DNA from: Trichomonas vaginalis G3
Lineage: Eukaryota; Parabasalia; Trichomonadida; Trichomonadidae
Length of the DNA: 64,000 nt
Direction of reading: 5' to 3'
Assembly: GCF_026262505.1 (NCBI RefSeq)
Contig: NC_067205.1
Coordinates: 23,283,585 to 23,347,584 of the forward strand
Position numbers and translations under genes: made by a program. The notes under the pieces are model-generated. The model saw nothing but the letters and a program-made list of their open reading frames with translations, searched no databases and had not been told where the DNA came from. Each line of letters begins with the position of its first letter. Position 1 is the stretch's first letter. This document shows positions 44,530 to 54,280 of the stretch, one piece after another.

Positions 44530-44637
44530 GGCGTCCTAAGGCGTCCTGATGTAAACTATTCAATTTTTGAGAAGTTTACACCATAATTGAATAGTTTATG
44601 GCGTCCTGAGAGGAGATTTCAATGGGTATGGCGTCCT
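44530..44637. repeat. Four GGCGTCCT motifs around a 14-bp inverted repeat
   Basis: GGCGTCCT occurs at 44,530, 44,540, 44,600 and 44,630, all in the same direction. Between the second and third copies, TAAACTATTCAATT (44,552-44,565) pairs with AATTGAATAGTTTA (44,585-44,598). The cluster lies where the minisatellite stops and is downstream of the MULE remnant, so it may be the end of that transposon. Confidence 0.6.
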
Positions 44638-44639
44638 AA

Positions 44640-45525
44640 AAATAGAAGAAAATGATTTTTTCTCGATTTTTCTAGAAATTGAATTTTTTAAAAAAGAAAA
44701 AAATCAAAACGTATACATTCAAGAAAGACTATAAATGAAGATTTTTCTATTTTTTTTTCATTCTAAAACATCTTTTTTTGGATAATTTTTTTTAATAAAT
44801 ATGTAAGAAAGATTGAAGCAAAAGTAAATTTACTTTAAGAAAATTCGTTTTACATGATGTAAGACCCATAACAACTATAAATATTCAATTATTTAAAATA
44901 AAAAAAGAAAAACAGATTAAATGTATCTCACATCAAAATCCATTGACCTAAGGATGTTAAGTTTCTGTTTTTAAAAGTTGATTTTTTTTTTTTTAAGAAA
45001 ATTAATAGCATTATTAGACAATAGGAGTGTAATGATATTGACTAAACAGAAATGAGAGAATAGAGATATATTTTTGATAAGCAATATTGCGAACAAATTC
45101 TGAAGTAAAATCGCGATCAATAATTGAAAATTACGATCATGTACTGAAAAATGACGATCGAATTGAATGAATAGAATTATATCTAAGAAAAAATAAATTG
45201 TATTTAGAAGATGAACAAAGAAAGGTGTATGCTAAAAATCATTTAACAATAAATGGAAATAAACGAAATTGTTAAAAGAAAAAAATGAAAATTGTTAAAT
45301 AATATATTATTTTTAGTCATAAGAATAAAAATATAGTAGTTATAAAAGGAATTAGACTTCATATATCAATTCTTTTTTCTCTGTAGATGTGGAACGTTTG
45401 CTTTTCGATCTCTTTCGATGAACTTGAAAATATAAGTTATTATCGCTGAGAATCCTTTCCGAAATAGGAGCTTTACGTTTAGGAGGATTGTCGGATGAAT
45501 TTTGTTTTTATTGTTTGATTTGTTG
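44640..45525. other. AT-rich region downstream of MULE remnant
   Basis: Nearly 900 bases of A/T tracts with no supported gene. A short stretch near 45,360-45,500 is less AT-rich. Reading on the minus strand it could be the decayed 3' tail of the transposon. No RNA gene is seen. Confidence 0.4.
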
Positions 45526-46438
45526 TTATGGAAGATTTTTTCTTATTTTTTCAGAATTTTGCTTGCTATTAACTGAAACTTGTTTTGACGGCCCAAGAAT
45601 AGCATTTGTAGTAGGAAGAATTCCCAATAACGAGCGCATTTTCGATAATTGTTTTTCAATATGATCAAGAAGGTCCAGCTTATGTTCTAGATTACTAGAC
45701 ATTTGATTTGTAGAAGGATGGTTTTGATTTTCTGGTTCTAAATCTGTAGAGTCTGCAATATTTGAATTTTCGGAGCGAATTGGAGCATCTGAACCTTGAT
45801 TTGTATCGGCTTGCTCAAAATTAGTTTGAATTGGAGTGGATGAATTAAAATCTGGATGATTTAATGTTTCATTAAATAATGCCATAATTTTTTCTTTTTT
45901 CATTAATAAACTTAGTGATAATTGTATCTTTATCTGTTAGATCGATCGATTTGAGTATATCTGCATCATGAACTGGAATATTTTCGAACAATGAACTCGA
46001 TTCTATGGAACCATATGGAGAAATCTCGTTCTGAGCCAAAGAAAGATCACTTACGTTGTATTGTTTGATAGAAAAAATTGTTTTCTCAAGTTCTTTTTGA
46101 AAGCAGTCAAGAATATAATTTTTGTAGCTATCAGTGATAACGGTTTTTATATGGCGCTCGATCTTCTGGTTATTTTTGATGGCGTTATATTTATCTAATT
46201 GGATTTGAGATATCTTCTTAATAGCTTCATAAATGTTTGGATGTTTTAACGAAGAAAATTCTGAATGCATACTCTCGAGGCAATCATTAGTGAATATTGC
46301 AGTTGCATTATTATATTGAGATATTAAATTGTAGTGCGGCAACCAAACTTTGTTGAAATAATCAATATAATCTTTGATCGAATCAACTTTATTTTGATTA
46401 ATTATATGCATTGTAAGTACAAATTCTTCATGAGACAT
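45526..46438 (-). pseudogene. Mutator-like (MULE) transposase remnant, C-terminal part
   Basis: The first frame (45,872-46,438; 188 residues) reads YIDYFNKVWLPHYNLISQYNNATAIFTND then CLESMHSEFSSLKHPN. This matches the C-terminal pattern of MULE transposases (YF...WLP...TNN.LES.H). A second frame (45,526-45,903; 125 residues, N/S/Q-rich, with a helical EHKLDLLDHIEKQLSKMRSLL) overlaps it by 32 bases. The two could be one gene split by a frameshift at the A-rich overlap, or two genes. The DDE core is missing upstream, so the copy is 5'-truncated, next to the start of Polinton element B. Confidence 0.6.
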
Positions 46439-46792
46439 GAATGGAGTAATAGAATATAGCTTAAATAAATAATTTTGTAAAGTATTGAAATTAGTAGTAG
46501 AATATGAAGGGTTGTGTGACTTTTTTTGTTACGTCTATATATAGATGAAGGTATGTTTTCCCAGCCTCTATACATAGATGATATAAAATTTTTTCTTACG
46601 TTTTTTAAGTCATGAATTTGTAAGAAAGTGCGACATTATTAAATAAATTAGTAATAAATATTATACACTCAACCCATACATAATGAAATAAAAAAGATAA
46701 AAAATTTTTTAAAAAATAAACACATTTTAAAAAATTAACATTAATTTTAAAATAATTTATTTTTTATCTTTTATAAAAGAAGCTATATATAG
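46439..46792. other. Junction zone with three CTATAyATAGATGA motifs
   Basis: CTATATATAGATGA occurs at 46,535 and 46,783 and CTATACATAGATGA at 46,568, the last full copy directly before the first gene of element B. The left end of element B probably lies in this interval, but a terminal repeat cannot be verified because the other end is outside the window. The rest is AT-rich with T tracts. Confidence 0.5.
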
Positions 46793-47383
46793 ATGATGTC
46801 AGATATTCCGCGATTAATTAAACATTGTTTAAATCCTGAATGGGTTAAACTTCAATTTAAAAATGAAGATTGTGAATTATTAAATGAATATGAAAGCCAA
46901 AATAAGCTAATGAGGTATAAATATAATGATAAAGAATATTTAATTTCATGGAATCAATGGAGTCATAATCAAAGACCTCATAAACGAGAAGAAGAAATTG
47001 AAAATAATGAAATGGAAATCATTGATGACATTAAAGAGGATGGAATTCCTAAATTTTGTAGAAAAACCTTTAGAACTAAGTTAGGAGCATATAAACGTAG
47101 AGTATTAAATCCTGAATACATAAAACATTTATTTAAAAAGGAAGACTGTGAATTATTAAACGTTAATGAATATGAAAATGCTAAATCAAAACTGAGATAT
47201 AAATATATTGGAAGTGATGAAAGGTGTAAAGATAAAGATAAAGTTTATTCAGTTTCACATAATAACTGGCACACGTTAGGGATAAGAAAACGTTTAGGAG
47301 ATTATGGTAAAAGTTCTGAATTCTTTAAATCTAGTATATACGAGAGAGTAAAAGAAATTAGAAATAATTATTTTCATGAATGA
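46793..47383 (+). CDS. Protein with two copies of a DNA-binding-like domain
   Basis: This 196-residue protein has two similar halves: CLNPEWVKLQFKNEDCELLNE...LMRYKYNDKEYLISWNQW near residues 12-55, and VLNPEYIKHLFKKEDCELLNV...KLRYKYIGSDE...VYSVSHNNW near 104-165. The layout, with a short helix, ECELL-type strand, YxY strand and WxxH end, resembles the small treble-clef-like repeats that accompany phage and viral endonucleases, though most cysteines are absent. It is the leftmost gene of element B. The function is unknown; DNA binding is a guess. Confidence 0.55.
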   Translation: MMSDIPRLIKHCLNPEWVKLQFKNEDCELLNEYESQNKLMRYKYNDKEYLISWNQWSHNQRPHKREEEIENNEMEIIDDIKEDGIPKFCRKTFRTKLGAYKRRVLNPEYIKHLFKKEDCELLNVNEYENAKSKLRYKYIGSDERCKDKDKVYSVSHNNWHTLGIRKRLGDYGKSSEFFKSSIYERVKEIRNNYFHE

Positions 47384-47472
47384 AAGATTCACTACCATAA
47401 TGAAATAAAAAAATAAACTTTAAAAATTCATGTCTTACATTTTTGAATAATTTATTTTTTATTTTGTATGAA

Positions 47473-48582
47473 ATGAGTGTCAAAACTAACAACGTTAAAA
47501 AATTAGGATTCACAAACGAGGAAATAAAGGATATATTAGATGAGATGTGTTATGAAGTTAGTAAATATTATTTAAGAAATTGTCAAAAATTTGCCGAGTT
47601 ATTAAATGATTTAGATTATGATGGAAAAATGAATAAAGATGATGTTATAAATTTCTTATATCCCACATCTGAAGAAGAAAAACCTAAAGAACCTGATGTT
47701 TTCCCTGAATATTATGAAGAACGGATTAAAGATGATGATGAATACAATGAAATTGAAAAACTGGAAAAAATAAGAGATGAAATAGATGAAAAAATTAAGG
47801 AATTAAGAGAAGTTGAAAAATATAATGAAAATGAAGTAGAGGGTTTAATGAATATCCCAGCTTCAGAATCAGAAGTTCAGAAATCTCATGAAGAAAGATA
47901 TAAAAATTATGTCTCAGAATCTACTAAAAATTTATTAGATGGTGATATTGACGAAACACTTTCAGAAGAAGGCACAAAATTTATTCATAAACATAAGCTT
48001 CAGTTTATTGACGATGGAGATTATCCATGTATATTACTTTCACCTCCTCTTGATTCTGAAAAATTCAAAAAAGCACTGAAAAATGTAACATATGCAACAA
48101 ATACGATTAAGAAAGAAGACCATGATATTTACACAAATTATTATTTAAATAAATGTACAGGTGTTGATAAAGTTTTTGATTTGTTAGATAAAATATCAAA
48201 AGAAACAATTGGAACATATAAAATTTTATGCGATTGTGGTTTCATTATTGAAGATACCAATAATGTTTCATATGAAAGAACAGCACCGAAGGAAGACGAA
48301 GTTGAAAGGTCTATACCATTCGTTATTAAGAACATAAAAGATATGAAAACTTATAAACATTATATTTATTCATTTATTTCAGAAAAAATGGAAGCAACCC
48401 ATAAAACATCATCTCATCATTTTATAGCTATTCATACATTCCTTTTCAAAGTTGTGAAATTAAATAAGACAGGAATTAGATTTAATGTATCAGGGTACGC
48501 ATTCTTGAGTAAATTAAAATGTATTCGTCACGTCGCAGATGATAAAAATTTATGTGTTCTTAATTCATTTTATGGACTTTAG
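47473..48582 (+). CDS. Acidic coiled-coil protein upstream of polymerase
   Basis: This protein of about 369 residues has an N-terminal helical segment (TNEEIKDILDEMCYEVSKYY), an acidic coiled-coil (DEYNEIEKLEKIRDEIDEKIKELREVEKYNENE) and a folded C-terminal half of unknown family. The start is at 47,473, after TTTATTTTTTATTTTGTATGAA; the frame upstream has no ATG. It lies directly before the polymerase gene in the same direction and has its own T-rich leader. A role in replication, for example as terminal or accessory protein, is suggested by position only. Confidence 0.55.
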   Translation: MSVKTNNVKKLGFTNEEIKDILDEMCYEVSKYYLRNCQKFAELLNDLDYDGKMNKDDVINFLYPTSEEEKPKEPDVFPEYYEERIKDDDEYNEIEKLEKIRDEIDEKIKELREVEKYNENEVEGLMNIPASESEVQKSHEERYKNYVSESTKNLLDGDIDETLSEEGTKFIHKHKLQFIDDGDYPCILLSPPLDSEKFKKALKNVTYATNTIKKEDHDIYTNYYLNKCTGVDKVFDLLDKISKETIGTYKILCDCGFIIEDTNNVSYERTAPKEDEVERSIPFVIKNIKDMKTYKHYIYSFISEKMEATHKTSSHHFIAIHTFLFKVVKLNKTGIRFNVSGYAFLSKLKCIRHVADDKNLCVLNSFYGL

Positions 48583-48587
48583 CCCTG

Positions 48588-48607
48588 GACTCTCTGAGTC
48601 TCGGACT
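48588..48607. repeat. GC hairpin pair between acidic-protein and polymerase genes
   Basis: GACTC-TCT-GAGTC (48,588-48,600) overlaps AGTC-TCG-GACT (48,597-48,607). The two stems are alternatives of each other, both with three-base loops. A very similar GACTC-TTT-GAGTC is at 57,436-57,448. This fits the double-hairpin family described in the findings, or a simple terminator, since A-rich sequence follows. Confidence 0.6.
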
Positions 48608-48662
48608 TTAAAAAAAAATAAACTTTATTCTTATTTATTTTTTAATTTTTATTCTTACATAA

Positions 48663-51600
48663 ATGAACAAAAATGGAACAGCTAAAATGAATGATAATCA
48701 AATAAGAGCCGAAGGTAGAAGGTTATTTAAACGCTTCTATAACATTCCTGATGGTGTTAATCCTAAAACTCGTAGAAGTTATTTAAATGAAGCCATAGAT
48801 GCATATGAAGGATTTGACATTTCATCAGAAAGTGAGAGGTTAGCAAGAATGTTAAACGTTAATATTGATTTTTATTATTGTGACCCTCAACCAGAAGACG
48901 TAGACATTAACAAGGTAGACTTTCCATTAGTGGAATCAATAATGATAGATCCAGAATTTGAAACAGTAAATATTTTATTAACACAGAGTCCATGTGGAAA
49001 ACTTCACGCTGACAGAATTACAGACGTTGAAGCACTCACAGGATATAAAGTTTGCCCCTTTTGCAAAGAAGAAGTTTATTCTATCCGTGATGATCCAGAA
49101 AGGAAAAACCAAAGAAGATTTTTAAAACATTGTGAGAAATGTAAAGAAAATAATGGAAGATTAATTCAAGACGTTCAATTGCAAAACACACAACAACCAT
49201 ATGCACCACATATCACGAAACAGAAGATATATCAATGGCTATTAGCACATAATTTGCAGGAATATTATAAACCAACAAGATATTATATTACTTTTGACTT
49301 CGAAACATTAGAGACTAAAGAAGAACTTCAACTTTCTGAATGTGCAACTTTGAACGCTTACTTAAAACCATTTATGGTATCATCAACTGTCAAAATAAAG
49401 CCGCAAAGCGGCGAGGTCGTAGACCGTGATAAAACATTTACGAGGAATTTTTGCTTAACATCAAGTGATTCGTTCATCTCTGATTGGATTGAATTTTTAT
49501 TTTCAACCTGTTCATTAGTTGCTAAATCAAATATTGAACACTATGAAGAATTAATGAATACATTAAATGAGAAACAAAAGGAAGCAATGAAAGAGCTTTT
49601 AGATGAAGAATTTAATAAAGTGAATATCATTGGTTTTAATTCGGGAAAGTTTGATTTAAATTTAATTCTTCGTGATTTAAATACTGCAAAATGGAAGATA
49701 AAATCAATGCTGGGTTCTTCTTCTCAATTTAAGCAAGTCATAGTAAAGAAAACAAACTGTCCATATGAATTAAGATTTATTGACATCAGAAATTATATAG
49801 CGGGTGGAACATTAGACCAATTCACTCAAGATTTCGGAAACAATAAATCACGTGTTAAATCCTTTTTCCCTTATCAATTCATCACATGGGAGAATTACGA
49901 AGATGAATTATATAAAAAGGAACCATTCACTCAAGATTCATTTTATTCAGCATTAACACAAGAAACAATATCCGATTCAGATTATCAAATATATCTCAAT
50001 GATGCTAAAAATTTTGAGAATAGATTAGAATATTTTATTCATTATTGCAATAAAGATGTTGAAATTATGATTGACCCAATTGATAAAATTATTGAAGAAA
50101 CATTTGTTTATAAAATTGACATGCTTCATAATCTTTCTTTATCATCGAATGCATCAATGATTCGTTACGCGTTAGCATATAAGAACTTCAATCCTAACGA
50201 AACATATCCAGAAGAAGAAAATGTGGAATCAAGTTTTGAATTAACAAAAAAGTATTGGAAATATAAAATTGAATCATATAAGAAACAAGATGAAAAAGCG
50301 GAAAGGGATACTAAAAACAATGTTTCAATGGATGACTATCAATACTATCACGATTTAATCCTTTCATCTAAATGCAAAATGTGTGGTAAAGCGTTTACAT
50401 ATGTAAATAAACCAACATTGGATAGAATCGATAATGAAAAACCACATACCAAAGAAAATTGTCAGTTAATGTGTTGTTATTGCAATGTCGTAAAATCAAA
50501 TAAAGATGAAGATGTTCAACGTTTAAGAATCAATTTAAGAAATTATGCATTAAAAAATAATTTACCAATGACTTTAGATTCAGTTGAAGCTTATCACATT
50601 CTCCGTAATGGAATTACTGGTGGTCTATCAAATGTTCAACATCGTGTTAATCTTAAAGGAATCACGCACATTAATAAACTTTCATATAATCCAGAAACTA
50701 AAACTGTATCAAATGAGGACACCACCAACATTATGACTCATTTCGTTGGAGTTGACTTTAATTCATTATATCCTTCATCATTTTCATCTAATCCTCATGA
50801 TTTCATTCAATATACTGACCATAAAATGTATATGCCGGGAAGATTGAATGGTGTTATCATTTGTGATACAGCAACAAAGAAAGCAAAAGCACTGGGAATA
50901 ATTAAGAAGAAAAATACTTTATTCGTGGCTGAAGTAAAGGGTCACATTGATGAAAAATACATTAATGATTACATAAACTTTTTACCGATAATAAGAAACT
51001 TAGATATTATCACAGATGAAAAAACAATTGGCAGTTTTATGTATAATTACATGAAATCAAACAATCTACCAGTTGACCAGAAACAGAGGAAATTAACTCA
51101 GTTAGCATCAACACACAACCAATATCAACCATTTTCTTCTTATTATCTTTGGTATCTAATAGACAGATTTCATTTTATCATCGATGATATTCAATCAATT
51201 TTAACATTTACGAAAAACACTTGCTTTAATGAATTTGCGAACGAATTTATGAACGAAAGACAAAAGGCTGAATTAGAAGGAAATAAAGGAAAAAGTTTAT
51301 TTTGCAAGATTTCACTTAATGGATCATATGGTTACGATGCAATGAATACACAAAATTACACAAAGACTAAAATAATGAATGCACAGAAGTCACGCGTTGC
51401 ATGTATGTCAAATAAGTTTAAAAACATAAGAGAAATAGGAGAGGATACGTATCAAGTGATGCTCAAAGATAGATTTTATAGATGTGATACATGTTTACAA
51501 GAGGCATTCTTCACTTTAGATAATGCTAAATACTGGTATTTGGTTTTCATTTATGATTTTATGTATAAATGCATGAATCTTAATCGTTTTCATTTCATTG

Positions 51601-52133
51601 AAGGTGATACTGATTCATCTTATTGGGCAATCGCTGGCGACCCAAATCTTCCTAACACTCAAGCATTTCAAGCAATTGTTACTGATAAACAATTTTATGA
51701 TAAAAACATTTTCAAATTCGCACCATTTGATTTCTTCTGTTTTGATGAGAAATTTAAACCTAAATTAAAGAATAAAGCTGAAGAAAAAGCACATGAGAAG
51801 AAGTTATTGGGTTTAGCAATTGAGAAACAAGGTGATAACATGGTTGCTTTATGTCCTAAGTGTTATACATCATTCAACGGTTCAATTGATGGAAGTGATT
51901 TTAAAAAGATTGCACAAAAAATGAAAGGTGTTAGTTTACGACAAAATAAACAATTAACACCCAAAAATTATTTGGATATAATAAATGATAAATTGATATT
52001 TGATGGTCAGAATATTAATTTACAACTTAAAAACGGGTCAATGACTCGCTTAACAATTGGTAAGACTGCATTAACAGGAGCACACACTAAGGCTGTATGT
52101 TGTGAAAATGGATGTTGTATGCCATTTATTTAA
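48663..52133 (+). CDS. Protein-primed family B DNA polymerase with HNH-like insert
   Basis: This 1,156-residue polymerase replicates the element. A zinc-binding segment CPFCKEE...HCEKCKE lies near residues 138-162. The exonuclease motif YYITFDFETLE is near 212, palm motif A GVDFNSLYPSSF near 697, motif B KISLNGSYGYDA near 885, and motif C EGDTDSSYW near 980. Between exonuclease and palm (about 565-620) lies CKMCGKAF...TLDRIDNEKPHTKENCQLMCCYCN, the pattern of an HNH/treble-clef nuclease. The gene also contains a GC double hairpin in frame (49,400-49,425; peptide KPQSGEVVDR). It ends in a cysteine-rich CCENGCC. Length fits Polinton polymerases. Confidence 0.9.
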   Translation: MNKNGTAKMNDNQIRAEGRRLFKRFYNIPDGVNPKTRRSYLNEAIDAYEGFDISSESERLARMLNVNIDFYYCDPQPEDVDINKVDFPLVESIMIDPEFETVNILLTQSPCGKLHADRITDVEALTGYKVCPFCKEEVYSIRDDPERKNQRRFLKHCEKCKENNGRLIQDVQLQNTQQPYAPHITKQKIYQWLLAHNLQEYYKPTRYYITFDFETLETKEELQLSECATLNAYLKPFMVSSTVKIKPQSGEVVDRDKTFTRNFCLTSSDSFISDWIEFLFSTCSLVAKSNIEHYEELMNTLNEKQKEAMKELLDEEFNKVNIIGFNSGKFDLNLILRDLNTAKWKIKSMLGSSSQFKQVIVKKTNCPYELRFIDIRNYIAGGTLDQFTQDFGNNKSRVKSFFPYQFITWENYEDELYKKEPFTQDSFYSALTQETISDSDYQIYLNDAKNFENRLEYFIHYCNKDVEIMIDPIDKIIEETFVYKIDMLHNLSLSSNASMIRYALAYKNFNPNETYPEEENVESSFELTKKYWKYKIESYKKQDEKAERDTKNNVSMDDYQYYHDLILSSKCKMCGKAFTYVNKPTLDRIDNEKPHTKENCQLMCCYCNVVKSNKDEDVQRLRINLRNYALKNNLPMTLDSVEAYHILRNGITGGLSNVQHRVNLKGITHINKLSYNPETKTVSNEDTTNIMTHFVGVDFNSLYPSSFSSNPHDFIQYTDHKMYMPGRLNGVIICDTATKKAKALGIIKKKNTLFVAEVKGHIDEKYINDYINFLPIIRNLDIITDEKTIGSFMYNYMKSNNLPVDQKQRKLTQLASTHNQYQPFSSYYLWYLIDRFHFIIDDIQSILTFTKNTCFNEFANEFMNERQKAELEGNKGKSLFCKISLNGSYGYDAMNTQNYTKTKIMNAQKSRVACMSNKFKNIREIGEDTYQVMLKDRFYRCDTCLQEAFFTLDNAKYWYLVFIYDFMYKCMNLNRFHFIEGDTDSSYWAIAGDPNLPNTQAFQAIVTDKQFYDKNIFKFAPFDFFCFDEKFKPKLKNKAEEKAHEKKLLGLAIEKQGDNMVALCPKCYTSFNGSIDGSDFKKIAQKMKGVSLRQNKQLTPKNYLDIINDKLIFDGQNINLQLKNGSMTRLTIGKTALTGAHTKAVCCENGCCMPFI

Positions 52134-52259
52134 TACAATTTAAAATTTTATTTTTAATGAAATGCCACAGAAGAGACAAAAGGAACCGTTAATGATGGTT
52201 TTGATACTATGATTCAAAGAGGTGGGCACCCTTAAAACACTTATTTTATTTTTATATAA

Positions 52260-53780
52260 ATGGATAGCGTAGATTTAAAAATTTTAATTGATAATTTAGT
52301 ACTTAATCAAAATTTTCTTAATTATTATGAATTAAAATCATATCTCCAAAAACATAATAATTATATAACGGGTGATGATATGGAATATTATTATCCATAT
52401 TATAAAAATGAAATTTTGAAATATCATAATAAAATAATTTCTGAAATTAAAGACAAAATTAAAAATAATGAATATTCAAAGGGAAAAACTAAATCACAAC
52501 TTAAACAGTTGAAAGATTTCAAAAATAAAGTATTAACAGAAGAAGATATTGATGAATTATATAATTTATATAATCATGAGCCGCAAAAACAAAAGGTGCA
52601 AAACACCCAGGTCCTTCAGACCATAAATGAAGCACAAGCTTTAATTTATGATTCATTAGTTAAACCATATTCAGCCCGACTTTTAAATGAAGATCAACTT
52701 TTGGAATTCATCCTTCAACATAAACTCGAAGCGGGAAAGTATATCAAACCTTTATATACAGCATATTTAAAACAAATGAATAGAATACATCCAGAATTAA
52801 TGAAGGAAGGAATGAAATCCAAAACTTCATCATCCAAAATCAAAGCAGATAAAATTAAACCACTTGCAACACCAAAACCTCCAACGACAGTACCGCCTCC
52901 TCCTTCAGTTAATCCTTCATCATTCACTTTATTATATCCATTTCAAACATTAAAGAAGCAAAAAGATTTTAAAAAGGATTTCAAGATATTAAATAAACCA
53001 ATTGACCCAAAAATTCAACCGTTAAAGGAAAAATTTAGTCGACCTTCATTTGCTCCATATCCATATTCATACGAAATCGATCATCTGGAATATTCAAAAG
53101 GAAACGTTACTTATTTATTTGCCATTAACATTAACACTAGATATTTAAATTGCATTCCGGTGAAAGGGAAAACAGAACAGGAAACAAGAAGAGCTATTCA
53201 ATACTTACTAGATCATGAAAGAGTAGATAATATCAGGGGTGATGGTGATAAAGGATTTCAGGCAGCTATGACTCATTATTTCCCACAAATTAATTTTTTC
53301 TTTTCATCCTCTCCATATACGTTTCATAATAAAATAGTTGATGCGGTAATGAGAACTCTTAGAGATGCGTTAGGGGTTAACGGTCAGATATACTGGGATG
53401 GAAATCATGACTCCATCATACAGCAGTTAGTATATTATTACAATAATACATGGCATAGAACTATAAACATGAAACCAATGGAAATGAAAAATGATATTTC
53501 AAAAGAATGGGAATATATTAGAAAACAAATGGAAAGGTTAAATGATGTTAAACGTGAACAAATTAATTCGGGGCTCATGAATTTTAAACAAGGGGATAAA
53601 GTTTTGATTCATCTCGATTATGGAAAAACTGATAAATCAATGACAAAAAGAAGACGAAGATTTGACACAATAGCTGAATTTGTTAGATATATTAACGGTA
53701 ATGTATTAGTTGAAGTTGACAATAAATTAATAGAAATTCCGATTTATTTTATTGCTCCATTATATTTAAATAATATTTAA
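52260..53780 (+). CDS. Retroviral-type (RVE) Polinton integrase
   Basis: This 506-residue integrase has a long helical N-terminal region (1-150) and a proline-rich linker (PKPPTTVPPPPSVNP). The RVE core sits near residues 265-390 with SYEIDHLEYSKGNV, VDNIRGDGDKGFQAA and HNKIVDAVMRTLRDAL. An SH3/chromo-like end follows (FKQGDKVLIHLDY, then VEVDNKLIEIPIYFIAPLYL). It is longer than the element-A enzyme because of the N-terminal part. A double hairpin lies in frame at 52,595-52,622 (peptide VQNTQVLQTI). The almost identical string appears in the fibre gene. Confidence 0.8.
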   Translation: MDSVDLKILIDNLVLNQNFLNYYELKSYLQKHNNYITGDDMEYYYPYYKNEILKYHNKIISEIKDKIKNNEYSKGKTKSQLKQLKDFKNKVLTEEDIDELYNLYNHEPQKQKVQNTQVLQTINEAQALIYDSLVKPYSARLLNEDQLLEFILQHKLEAGKYIKPLYTAYLKQMNRIHPELMKEGMKSKTSSSKIKADKIKPLATPKPPTTVPPPPSVNPSSFTLLYPFQTLKKQKDFKKDFKILNKPIDPKIQPLKEKFSRPSFAPYPYSYEIDHLEYSKGNVTYLFAININTRYLNCIPVKGKTEQETRRAIQYLLDHERVDNIRGDGDKGFQAAMTHYFPQINFFFSSSPYTFHNKIVDAVMRTLRDALGVNGQIYWDGNHDSIIQQLVYYYNNTWHRTINMKPMEMKNDISKEWEYIRKQMERLNDVKREQINSGLMNFKQGDKVLIHLDYGKTDKSMTKRRRRFDTIAEFVRYINGNVLVEVDNKLIEIPIYFIAPLYLNNI

Positions 53781-53800
53781 TTTTTTTTATTTCGTAAGAA

Positions 53801-54073
53801 ATGAGTGACAACAAAGCAGTCAAGAGTCCAGACGATGAATATAAAAAGAAACTAAACAGAATTAAATCAAAAATATGCTATTACAAAAAGAAGCCGCAAT
53901 GCGGTGGGGTTGAAAACGATAAAGAGAGGAAAGAAATAATCGAAAAATTAGAAACTTACCGTTCAATCCTTAAACTGAGTGAAGCAAAAATAAAAGAATT
54001 TAATAGAATAAATAAATTGATTGGAAGAGATGAATTTAATAAAGATGAATTTTTAAACTCAATCCAAATTTAA
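53801..54073 (+). CDS. Small basic helical protein
   Basis: This 90-residue, lysine-rich, helical protein begins MSDNKAVKSPDDEYKKKL. The in-frame hairpin CCGC-AAT-GCGG at 53,894-53,904 encodes KPQCGGVEN, closely related to KPQSGEVVDR in the polymerase. The leader TTTTTTTTATTTCGTAAGAA precedes the ATG. Family unknown. Its last codons overlap the convergent 54-residue gene by four bases. Confidence 0.5.
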   Translation: MSDNKAVKSPDDEYKKKLNRIKSKICYYKKKPQCGGVENDKERKEIIEKLETYRSILKLSEAKIKEFNRINKLIGRDEFNKDEFLNSIQI

Positions 54074-54234
54074 TTTTTATTCCTCTTTGACAACGTCTCT
54101 CTTTCCATCATTACTGCATAACCACATTTTCTCAGTTTTAGTGGTTTGTTATTTTTAGCAAGTTCTCGCATCATTTTTATCGTTTCCTCCCTTGTTATGA
54201 TTCGTGGTAAATTTTGAGCTTGTGGGGTATCCAT
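54070..54234 (-). CDS. Short basic protein (54 aa)
   Basis: This open frame begins MDTPQAQNLPRIITREETIK and is basic, with a TATTTTTATCATAA leader directly before the ATG like other genes in the element. It is convergent with the 90-residue gene. The codon pattern and leader support it, but there is no homology evidence. It could be a small DNA-binding protein. Confidence 0.4.
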   Translation of the reverse strand: MDTPQAQNLPRIITREETIKMMRELAKNNKPLKLRKCGYAVMMERETLSKRNKN

Positions 54235-54280
54235 TTATGATAAAAATAAAAATTTGTTATCACTTATTTTATCGTTAATG

